NCBI RefSeq assembly: GCF_001571225.1
Contig: NZ_BCTJ01000002.1
Coordinates: 1 to 64,000 of the forward strand
DNA: 64,000 nucleotides
Source of the DNA: Hydrogenophaga palleronii NBRC 102513
Lineage (GTDB): Bacteria; Pseudomonadota; Gammaproteobacteria; Burkholderiales; Burkholderiaceae_C
Direction of reading: 5' to 3'
The translations under genes were made by a program, and so were the position numbers. Of the stretch, positions 18,204-25,594 are shown piece after piece. Position 1 is the first letter of the stretch. Every line of letters starts with the position of its first letter. The notes beneath the pieces are model-generated. The model saw only the letters and a list, made by a program, of their open reading frames with translations. It was not told where the DNA came from and ran no database searches.

Positions 18204-21179
18204 ATGTTGTTGACCAAAAAATCCCCGTCGGGCGTGCACGGCACGCGCGCGTCCTCCTCGCCATCGGGCTTCGTGCACAAGCTGCAACGCGGCCTGTCCA
18301 CCGCACTGCCGACGATGGACCGCCGCTCCTTCCTGCGCCGCTCCGGCCTGGGTGTGGGCGTCGGCCTGGCGGCCAGCCAGCTGACGTTGGTGAAGAAGGC
18401 CGAAGCCGCAGCCGGTGGCAAGTCCATCGACGGCACCGGCACCATCGAAGTCAAGCGCACCGTGTGCACCCACTGCTCGGTGGGTTGTGCGGCCGACGCG
18501 ATCGTGGAGAACGGTGTCTGGGTGCGCCAGGAACCGGTGTTCGACTCGCCCATCAACCTCGGCGCGCACTGCGCCAAGGGCGCGGCCCTGCGCGAACACG
18601 GCCACGGTGAGTACCGCCTGCGTTACCCGATGAAGCTGGTCAACGGCAAGTACCAGCGCATCAGCTGGGACACCGCGCTCAACGAGATCACCGCCAAGAT
18701 GAAGGAACTGCGCGAGGCCAGCGGCCCCGACTCGGTGTACTTCATCGGTTCCTCCAAGCACAACAACGAACAGGCCTACCTGCTGCGCAAGTTTGTGAGC
18801 TTCTGGGGCACCAACAACTGCGACCACCAGGCGCGCATCTGCCACTCCACCACGGTGGCCGGCGTGGCCAACACCTGGGGTTATGGCGCCATGACCAACT
18901 CGTACAACGACATGCAGAACAGCAAGTGCGCGTTGTACATTGGCTCCAACGCCGCCGAAGCGCACCCGGTGTCCATGCTGCACATGCTGCACGCCAAGGA
19001 AATCGGCTGCAAGATGATCGTGGTCGACCCGCGCTTCACCCGCACCGCGGCCAAGGCCGACGAGTACGTGCGCATCCGCTCGGGCACCGACATTCCTTTC
19101 CTGTTCGGCATCCTGTACCACGTGTTCAAGAACGGCTGGGAAGACAAGCAGTACATCAACGACCGCGTGTACGGCATGGAAACCGTGAAGGCCGAGGTGA
19201 TGGCCAAGTGGCACCCCGCCGCGGTGGAAGAAGCCTGCGGTGTGAAGGAAGAGCAGATGGTCAAGGTGGCCAGGATGCTCGCCGAAGCCAAACCCGCCAC
19301 CATCGTCTGGTGCATGGGCCAGACCCAGCACTCGATCGGCAACGCCATGGTGCGTGCCTCGTGCATCCTGCAGCTTGCGCTCGGCAACATCGGCAAGAGC
19401 GGCGGCGGCACCAACATCTTCCGTGGCCACGACAACGTGCAGGGCGCGACCGACGTCGGCCCCAACCCCGACTCGCTGCCCGGCTATTACGGCCTGGCCG
19501 CCGGCTCGTGGAAACACTTCGCCGCCACCTGGGGCGTGGACTACGAGTGGATCAAGCAGAAGTACACCGGCGGCAACATGGAAAAGCCCGGCATCACGGT
19601 GTCGCGCTGGATCGACGGCGTGCTGGAGAACAACGAGCTGGTTGACCAGGAAGCCAACCTGCGTGGCGTGTTCTTCTGGGGCCATGCGCCCAACTCGCAG
19701 ACGCGTGGTCTGGAGATGAAGCGCGCGATGGACAAGCTCGACCTGTTGGTGGTGGTGGACCCGTACCCCTCGGCCACCGCGTCGATGGCCGCCATGCCCG
19801 GCAAGGCCGAAGACCTGAACCCGAACCGCGCGGTCTATCTGCTGCCGGCCGCCACGCAGTTCGAGACCAGTGGTTCTTGCACCGCCTCGAACCGCTCGCT
19901 GCAATGGCGCGAGAAGGTGATCGACCCGCTGTGGGAGAGCCGCAGCGACCACATGATCATGCACCAGTTCGCTGAAAAACTCGGCTTCGCCACCGAGCTC
20001 AGCAAGAACTACAAGATGCAGAAGGTCAAGGGCATGGACGAGCCCATGCCGGAAGACATCCTGCGCGAGATCAACAAGTCGGTCTGGACCATCGGCTACA
20101 CCGGCCAGAGCCCGGAACGCCTCAAGGCCCACATGCGCAACATGAACGCCTTCGACGTGAAGACGCTCAAGGCCAAGGGCAATGTGGTGGACAAGGAAAC
20201 CGGTTACGACATGACCGGCGACTACTTCGGCCTGCCCTGGCCGTGCTACGGCACGCCGGAGATCAAACACCCGGGTTCGCCCAACCTGTACGACACGTCC
20301 AAACACGTGATGGACGGCGGTGGCAACTTCCGCGCCAACTTCGGTGTTGAGCGCGAAGGCAAGAGCCTGCTGGCCGAAGACGGTTCGTATTCGCTCGGCG
20401 CTGAAATCACCACCGGCTACCCCGAGTTCGACCACGTGCTGCTCAAGAAGCTGGGCTGGTGGGCCGACCTGAGCGAGGCCGAGCAGAAGGCCGCCGAAGG
20501 CAAGAACTGGAAGACCGACCCGACCGGCGCCATCATCCGCGTCGCCATGGCACACGGCTGCCACCCGTTCGGCAACGCCAAGGCGCGCGCCGTGGTGTGG
20601 AACTTCCCCGACGCCGTGCCGCAGCACCGTGAGCCGATCTACGGCACGCGCCCCGACCTGGTGGCCAAGTACCCGAGCCACGACGACCAGAAGACGCGCT
20701 GGCGCCTGCCGGTGCTCTACAAGTCGCTGCAGACGAAGAACGTCGACGACAAGCTGCACGAGAAATTCCCGCTCATCATGACCTCGGGCCGTCTGGTCGA
20801 GTACGAGGGCGGTGGCGAGGAAACGCGCTCCAACCCCTGGCTGGCCGAGCTGCAGCAGGAGATGTTCGTGGAGCTGAACCCGGCGGCTGCTGCAGCGCGC
20901 GGTGTGCGCAACGGCGAGCGCGTGTGGGTGAGCACGCCGACCGGCGCGCGCATCAACGTGCAGGCCCTGGTGACCGAGCGTGTGGGACCCGACACGGTGT
21001 TCCTGCCGTTCCACTTCTCCGGTCGCTGGCAAGGCCAGGACATGAAGCCGTACTACCCGGACGGTGCCCTCCCGATCGTGCGGGGCGAGGCCGTGAACAC
21101 GGCCACCACCTACGGCTACGACATCGTGACGATGATGCAGGAAACCAAGACCACGATCTGCAACGTCGAAAAAGCGTAA
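18204..21179 (+). CDS. fdhA: Formate dehydrogenase alpha (catalytic) subunit, Cys type
   Basis: 991-aa molybdopterin oxidoreductase that oxidises formate to CO2 using a Mo or W bis-MGD cofactor. The Tat motif DRRSFLRR (Arg40-Arg41) predicts export. One 4Fe-4S cluster is bound by Cys88, Cys91, Cys95 and Cys123. The metal ligand is Cys213 in QARICHSTT, followed by the catalytic His214, so this is a cysteine enzyme rather than a selenocysteine enzyme. Start ATG 18204 has AGGAG upstream; the open frame further upstream overlaps the small Tat gene. The beta and gamma subunits follow at once. The periplasm-facing, membrane-bound FDH-N/O-like architecture means electrons probably go to quinone. Confidence 0.94.
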   Translation: MLLTKKSPSGVHGTRASSSPSGFVHKLQRGLSTALPTMDRRSFLRRSGLGVGVGLAASQLTLVKKAEAAAGGKSIDGTGTIEVKRTVCTHCSVGCAADAIVENGVWVRQEPVFDSPINLGAHCAKGAALREHGHGEYRLRYPMKLVNGKYQRISWDTALNEITAKMKELREASGPDSVYFIGSSKHNNEQAYLLRKFVSFWGTNNCDHQARICHSTTVAGVANTWGYGAMTNSYNDMQNSKCALYIGSNAAEAHPVSMLHMLHAKEIGCKMIVVDPRFTRTAAKADEYVRIRSGTDIPFLFGILYHVFKNGWEDKQYINDRVYGMETVKAEVMAKWHPAAVEEACGVKEEQMVKVARMLAEAKPATIVWCMGQTQHSIGNAMVRASCILQLALGNIGKSGGGTNIFRGHDNVQGATDVGPNPDSLPGYYGLAAGSWKHFAATWGVDYEWIKQKYTGGNMEKPGITVSRWIDGVLENNELVDQEANLRGVFFWGHAPNSQTRGLEMKRAMDKLDLLVVVDPYPSATASMAAMPGKAEDLNPNRAVYLLPAATQFETSGSCTASNRSLQWREKVIDPLWESRSDHMIMHQFAEKLGFATELSKNYKMQKVKGMDEPMPEDILREINKSVWTIGYTGQSPERLKAHMRNMNAFDVKTLKAKGNVVDKETGYDMTGDYFGLPWPCYGTPEIKHPGSPNLYDTSKHVMDGGGNFRANFGVEREGKSLLAEDGSYSLGAEITTGYPEFDHVLLKKLGWWADLSEAEQKAAEGKNWKTDPTGAIIRVAMAHGCHPFGNAKARAVVWNFPDAVPQHREPIYGTRPDLVAKYPSHDDQKTRWRLPVLYKSLQTKNVDDKLHEKFPLIMTSGRLVEYEGGGEETRSNPWLAELQQEMFVELNPAAAAARGVRNGERVWVSTPTGARINVQALVTERVGPDTVFLPFHFSGRWQGQDMKPYYPDGALPIVRGEAVNTATTYGYDIVTMMQETKTTICNVEKA

Positions 21180-21203
21180 GACCACGAGACCTGGAGCACA
21201 ACA

Positions 21204-21806
21204 ATGGCAAGAATGAAATTCATCTGTGACGCGGAGCGCTGCATCGAATGCAACGGCTGCGTCACGGCATGCAAGAACGAACACGAAGTGCCGTGGGGCG
21301 TGAACCGCCGCCGCGTGGTCACGCTCAACGACGGCGTGCCGGGCGAGAAGTCGATCTCGGTGGCCTGCATGCACTGCAGCGACGCGCCCTGCATGGCGGT
21401 CTGCCCGGTCAACTGCTTCTACCGCACCGACGAAGGCGTAGTGCTGCACGACAAGGACGTCTGCATCGGCTGCGGCTACTGCTCCTACGCCTGCCCGTTC
21501 GGCGCACCGCAGTTCCCCTCGCAAGGCACCTTCGGCGTGCGCGGCAAGATGGACAAGTGCACCTTCTGCGCCGGTGGCCCTGAAGACCACGGCAGCCAGG
21601 CCGAGTTCGAGAAATACGGCCGCAACCGCCTGGCCGAAGGCAAGCTGCCGGCCTGCGCCGAGATGTGCTCGACCAAGGCCCTGCTCGCCGGCGACGGCGA
21701 CGTGGTGGCCGACATCTTCCGCAACCGCGTGCTGCAACGTGGCAAGGGCGCGGAAGTCTGGGGCTGGGGCACGGCCTATGGCAGCGCCCAGGGAGAAAAG
21801 TCATGA
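21204..21806 (+). CDS. fdhB: Formate dehydrogenase beta subunit, 4Fe-4S
   Basis: 200-aa electron-transfer subunit with four cysteine groups for 4Fe-4S clusters, including CDAERCIECNGCVTACK at the N-terminus, CMHCSDAPCMAVCP and CIGCGYCSYACP. It relays electrons from FdhA to the cytochrome subunit. It has no signal peptide of its own, which fits co-export with the Tat-targeted alpha subunit. Its stop overlaps the next start (ATGA), so the genes are translationally coupled. Confidence 0.92.
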   Translation: MARMKFICDAERCIECNGCVTACKNEHEVPWGVNRRRVVTLNDGVPGEKSISVACMHCSDAPCMAVCPVNCFYRTDEGVVLHDKDVCIGCGYCSYACPFGAPQFPSQGTFGVRGKMDKCTFCAGGPEDHGSQAEFEKYGRNRLAEGKLPACAEMCSTKALLAGDGDVVADIFRNRVLQRGKGAEVWGWGTAYGSAQGEKS

Positions 21807-22057
21807 TGCGCCGGCTCACACTCAGCGTCGCCATCGCGGCTTCCCTGCTGGCCCTTTCGGCCTGTGGCGAGAAGCCGCAGGAGATGACTGCCGCCGGCGT
21901 CAAACACGATGCAGCGCCCTACCAGGGCGTGGGCAAGAGCCAGTACGTCAGCAGCGGCTGGACCGCGGGCGACAAGACCAGCTGGGAACAACGGCTGAAG
22001 GCGCGCGCGCAGTACGGCCAGAACGATTACACCCGCATGGGCGGCAAAACACCCTGA
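21803..22057 (+). CDS. Small lipoprotein in the fdh operon, unknown role
   Basis: 84-aa predicted lipoprotein: MMRRLTLSVAIAASLLALSAC gives a signal peptide with lipobox LSAC, Cys near residue 21. The mature part is hydrophilic with SGWTAGDKTSWEQRLKARAQYGQNDYTRMG. Start overlaps the fdhB stop by 4 bp and fdhC starts 11 bp after its stop, so it is embedded in the operon. I do not recognise a family with known function. It may be a periplasmic accessory or anchoring factor for the formate dehydrogenase. Confidence 0.75.
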   Translation: MMRRLTLSVAIAASLLALSACGEKPQEMTAAGVKHDAAPYQGVGKSQYVSSGWTAGDKTSWEQRLKARAQYGQNDYTRMGGKTP

Positions 22058-22068
22058 GGCCCCACACC

Positions 22069-23298
22069 ATGTACAGCCTCCTGACTCAAGGCTTGCGGCG
22101 CCTGTCGTCGCCCAGGATCTGGTCGGTCGCGCTGCTGGCGCTGAGCGCGAGCTGGGCCAACGCCCAGGCGCCGCAGGCCGCCGCGCCGGCGCCAGACGCC
22201 GCACCGGTTGCCACGCCTGCCGCTGCGCAGATGGGTGGCATCCGCGACGCCAACATCTTCCAGATCGCCCCCGACGCCAGCACCGACCCGGGCTACCGCG
22301 AACAGACCAACGCCGAACGCCGCCAGGTGCAGCCGGGCAACAACGCGCCCATGTGGCGCGACGTCGGCAAGGGCGTGACGGGTTACTCCAGCCTGCCTTA
22401 CCTGGAAGCCGGCAACCTGATCCAGCCGTTCGTGAACTACCCCGGCGCGCGCCTGACCAACGCGGGCGAAGCCTGGCGGCAGGTGCGCAACCAGTGGATC
22501 ATTCCCTACGGCGGTTCGGTGCTGCTGATCGTGCTGCTGGCCATCGGCCTGTTCTACGCCGCCAAGGGCGCAATCCCCACGCACGGTGCACCCACCGGCC
22601 GCGTGATCGAGCGCTTCACCTACTTCGAGCGCGCCGCGCACTGGCTCAACGCCATCGCGTTCGTGGCCCTGGCGGTGTCCGGCATCATCATGGCGTTCGG
22701 CAAGTTCTTCCTGTTGCCCATCCTGGGCGGCACGCTGTTCGGCTGGCTGACCTATGCGCTGAAGAACCTGCACAACTTCGCCGGCCCGCTGTTCGCGGTG
22801 ACGCTGCTGGTGGTGATCGTGACCTTCATCAAGGACAACCTGCCGGCCAAGGAAGACATCCAGTGGCTGCTCAAGGGCGGTGGCCTGTTCAGCGGCCAGG
22901 AAGTGCCTTCACACCGCTTCAACGCGGGCGAGAAGATCGTGTTCTGGGGCGGCGTGTTCTTCTTCGGCCTGATCGTGGTCGGCTCCGGCCTGTTCCTCGA
23001 CAAGCTGCTGCCTTCGGTGGCCTACACCCGCGGCAACATGCAGATTGCCCACATGGTGCACGCCACCGCGGCGGTGCTGATGATGGCGCTGTTCATGGGC
23101 CACATCTACCTCGGCACCATCGGTATGAAGGGCGCCTACAAGGCCATGAAGACCGGTTACGTGGACGAGACCTGGGCCAAGGAACACCACGAGCTCTGGT
23201 ACCGCGACATCAAGGCCGGCAAGATCCCCGCGCAACGCACCAGCGGCCCGGTGGACGCGGCCGGCGCGGCCGAGGCCTCGCGCGCCGTCAAGGCCTGA
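22069..23298 (+). CDS. fdhC: Formate dehydrogenase gamma subunit, cytochrome b556
   Basis: 409-aa membrane subunit. A signal peptide (cleavage after SWANA) and a periplasmic N-terminal extension to about residue 140 precede the four-helix di-haem cytochrome b core. Haem-ligand candidates are His in ERAAHWLN, LHNFAGPLF and AHMVHATAAVL..MGHIYLG. It accepts electrons from FdhB and passes them to the quinone pool. The N-terminal extension makes it much longer than the E. coli gamma subunit, as is common in this type. Start follows the lipoprotein stop by 11 bp. Confidence 0.9.
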   Translation: MYSLLTQGLRRLSSPRIWSVALLALSASWANAQAPQAAAPAPDAAPVATPAAAQMGGIRDANIFQIAPDASTDPGYREQTNAERRQVQPGNNAPMWRDVGKGVTGYSSLPYLEAGNLIQPFVNYPGARLTNAGEAWRQVRNQWIIPYGGSVLLIVLLAIGLFYAAKGAIPTHGAPTGRVIERFTYFERAAHWLNAIAFVALAVSGIIMAFGKFFLLPILGGTLFGWLTYALKNLHNFAGPLFAVTLLVVIVTFIKDNLPAKEDIQWLLKGGGLFSGQEVPSHRFNAGEKIVFWGGVFFFGLIVVGSGLFLDKLLPSVAYTRGNMQIAHMVHATAAVLMMALFMGHIYLGTIGMKGAYKAMKTGYVDETWAKEHHELWYRDIKAGKIPAQRTSGPVDAAGAAEASRAVKA

Positions 23299-23338
23299 AG
23301 CCCGGCACAGCAGCATCTCCAGCGACAAGGACAACTCC

Positions 23339-23734
23339 ATGAAACCTTCCCTCCTGAGCCTGAACCTGTGCCTGGGTTTGCTGCTGGCCACCGCGGCCCA
23401 CGCCAAGCTGCCTGCGCCGCCACCGCTGTCCGAAGAGGCCAAGGCCAAGGCGGCCGAAGCCGCCGCCAAGACGGCCTGGGCCGCCAAGGTCGATGCCTAC
23501 CAGCTCTGCCTGTCGATGGACCGCGCCGCCAGCAACTACTTCAAGACCGCGGCCAGCGCCGGCAAGGCGGTCAAGCCGGCCGAAGCCGCCGCGCCCGCTT
23601 GCAACAACCCCGGCCAGTTCGCCTACGTGGCACCCAAGCCGGCCGAGGCTGCCGGTGCACATTCCCCGGCCACCACAGCCGTCAGCCCGCCCAGCAGCCA
23701 GGCGCCAGCCGGCGCTGCGACGGGCGCGAAGTGA
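23339..23734 (+). CDS. Small exported Ala/Lys-rich protein of the fdh operon
   Basis: 131-aa secreted protein: signal peptide MKPSLLSLNLCLGLLLATAAHA, then an Ala/Lys/Glu helical segment, a short core with VDAYQLCLSMDRAASNYFK and PACNNPGQFAYV (two cysteines), and a disordered Pro/Ala tail. It is 40 bp downstream of fdhC and upstream of a terminator, so it ends the operon. No known function. Confidence 0.72.
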   Translation: MKPSLLSLNLCLGLLLATAAHAKLPAPPPLSEEAKAKAAEAAAKTAWAAKVDAYQLCLSMDRAASNYFKTAASAGKAVKPAEAAAPACNNPGQFAYVAPKPAEAAGAHSPATTAVSPPSSQAPAGAATGAK

Positions 23735-23773
23735 GCCTGCGCGGGATTCCGAAAACCCGCTTCAGCCTCCGCC

Positions 23774-23804
23774 AAGGGCCGAACCCCAGGGTGTCGGCCC
23801 TTTT
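23774..23804 (+). terminator. Rho-independent terminator of the fdh operon
   Basis: Stem AAGGGCCGA (23774-23782) / TCGGCCCTT (23794-23802) followed by TT, 40 bp after the last small fdh gene. The fdhD gene starts 20 bp further on, so fdhD may depend on read-through or its own promoter. Confidence 0.75.
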
Positions 23805-23823
23805 CATGCGTTAGTCTTCGCCC

Positions 23824-24678
23824 ATGTCCCTCCCTGAACTGACCCAGGCGCGTGCGCCGCTGACCCGTGAAGTCGAGGTCATGAACGAGCGCGGCACGCG
23901 CGAAACCATCTTCATTCCTGCCGAGCGCGACCTCACGGTGTACGTGGACAAGCGCGAGCTCGTCACGCTGATGACGCTGGGTGCGCGGCCCGAGTGGCTG
24001 GTGCTGGGTTACCTGCTGAACCAGAACCTGATCGGCTCGGCGTCGGACATCGAGTCCATCACGGTCGACTGGGAGGTGAACGCCGCGTCGGTGAAGACGC
24101 GCAGCGGCATCGAGCGCATCGAAGAGCGCACCTCGCACCGCGTGGTCACCACCGGCTGCGGCCAGGGCAGCGTGTTCGGCCACCTGATGGACGAGATTGA
24201 CAACATCCGCCTGCCGGCCGAGGCGGGCATCAAGCAGTCGCAGCTGTACGCCATCGTCAACGCCATCCGCCTCAAGGAGAGCACCTACAAGTCGGCCGGC
24301 TCGGTGCACGCCTGTGCGCTGTTCTACGGCGAAGAGCTGCAGCTGTTCGTGGAAGACGTGGGCCGCCACAACGCGGTGGACACCATCGCCGGCTGGATGA
24401 GCCTGCAGCAGACGCCACCCACCGGCGAGAAAATTTTCTACACCACCGGCCGCCTCACCAGCGAGATGGTGATCAAGTCGGCCCAGATGGGTGTGGCGGT
24501 GGTGGTCTCGCGCAGCGGCATCACGCAGATGGGGCTGGATGTGGCGCAGCGCGTGGGCCTGTGCGCCATTGGCCGCGCCACCAACCAGCGCTTCCTGTGT
24601 TACGCCAATCCACAGCGGCTGGCGCTCGACGCCGTGCCGCCGCCAGCGCCACTGCGCCCGCAACCGGTTTCGCTGTAA
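23824..24678 (+). CDS. fdhD: Formate dehydrogenase accessory sulfurtransferase FdhD
   Basis: 284-aa FdhD-family protein, needed to sulfurate the bis-MGD cofactor before insertion into formate dehydrogenase. Only one cysteine (Cys112, in TTGCGQGS) occurs at the active-site loop, where E. coli FdhD has a CXXC pair; single-cysteine forms are known. ENYNFD-like features are absent and the C-terminal domain (FYTTGRLTSEMVIKSAQMG) is conserved. It is separated from the fdh operon by a terminator. Confidence 0.92.
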   Translation: MSLPELTQARAPLTREVEVMNERGTRETIFIPAERDLTVYVDKRELVTLMTLGARPEWLVLGYLLNQNLIGSASDIESITVDWEVNAASVKTRSGIERIEERTSHRVVTTGCGQGSVFGHLMDEIDNIRLPAEAGIKQSQLYAIVNAIRLKESTYKSAGSVHACALFYGEELQLFVEDVGRHNAVDTIAGWMSLQQTPPTGEKIFYTTGRLTSEMVIKSAQMGVAVVVSRSGITQMGLDVAQRVGLCAIGRATNQRFLCYANPQRLALDAVPPPAPLRPQPVSL

Positions 24679-24804
24679 GCGCAATTTGCCCGCCGGCTCG
24701 GGTGCACCGGCCGCGGCCGGGTGGTCAGGACATTTAAACTCGGCGCACCGCCCATCCACCGCCGTGCTGTGCCACGGTGCCCCGCCTTTCGAAAGAACGC
24801 CCCC

Positions 24805-25437
24805 ATGAGCCGCGACGTCCATCTCATTGACCACCCCCTGGTTCAGCACAAGCTGACCCTGATGCGCCGCAAGGACACCAGCACCAAAAGCTTCCGCGAA
24901 CTGGTGCACGAGCTCAGCGCGCTGCTGGCCTACGAGATCACGCGCGACATGCCGATGCAGGACATCGAAATCGAGACCCCGCTGGAGAAGATGACCTCGC
25001 GCGTGATCGACGGCAAGAAGGTGGTACTGGCCTCCATCCTGCGCGCCGGCAACGGTTTCCTCGACGGCATGCTGCAGGTGATTCCCGGCGCGCGCGTGGG
25101 CCACATCGGCCTCTACCGCGACCCGGCGACGCTGCAGGCGGTGGAGTACTACTTCAAGATGCCGCACGACATGCAGGAGCGCGACGTGATCGTGCTCGAC
25201 CCGATGCTGGCCACCGGCAACTCGGCCGTGATGGCGGTGGACCGGCTGAAGAAGACCGGGCCGCGCTCGATCCGTTTCGTCTGCCTGGTGACCTGTCCCG
25301 AAGGCCTCAAGACCTTCCACGACGCCCACCCCGATGTGCCGGTCTACACCCCGGCGGTGGACCGCGGCCTGAACGAGCACGGCTACATCGTGCCCGGCCT
25401 GGGTGACGCGGGCGACCGGATCTTCGGCACCAAATAA
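24805..25437 (+). CDS. upp: Uracil phosphoribosyltransferase
   Basis: 210-aa enzyme converting uracil and PRPP to UMP (pyrimidine salvage). The PRPP-binding loop [18 protein letters not shown] and the C-terminal uracil-binding [18 protein letters not shown] are intact. The start at ATG 24805 gives the standard family N-terminus ([17 protein letters not shown]). It stands alone and is followed directly by a family 2 palindrome. Confidence 0.95.
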   Translation: MSRDVHLIDHPLVQHKLTLMRRKDTSTKSFRELVHELSALLAYEITRDMPMQDIEIETPLEKMTSRVIDGKKVVLASILRAGNGFLDGMLQVIPGARVGHIGLYRDPATLQAVEYYFKMPHDMQERDVIVLDPMLATGNSAVMAVDRLKKTGPRSIRFVCLVTCPEGLKTFHDAHPDVPVYTPAVDRGLNEHGYIVPGLGDAGDRIFGTK

Positions 25438-25440
25438 AGC

Positions 25441-25524
25441 TCCCCCCGCGCCGCGCCTGCGGCGCGTCACCCCCTCGGGGGGCAACACCTGCGGCCTGGC
25501 GAAGCCAGTTCCGCGGTGTTCTGG
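25441..25524 (+). repeat. Post-stop palindromic element, family 2, copy 4
   Basis: Starts four bases after the upp stop. The outer stem is AACACC (25484-25489) with GGTGTT (25515-25520) around CTGGC-GAA-GCCAG. Compared with copy 3, both arms of two stems changed together, which keeps the fold. Confidence 0.75.
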
Positions 25525-25594
25525 AAGGGGCACGCATGCCGCGGCCTCGCCGAATGGCGTGTGTGGCTTTTGCGAATGCGATAAGGTCCGTGCC

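Noticed and set aside
18837..18848. Selenocysteine in the formate dehydrogenase alpha subunit
   Set aside because: The catalytic position is a Cys codon (Cys213 in RICHSTT) and no in-frame TGA occurs there.
18153..21737. About 1190-codon frame on the minus strand opposite fdhA
   Set aside because: Shadow of the fdhA gene; composition is rich in His and Val with no recognisable domain.
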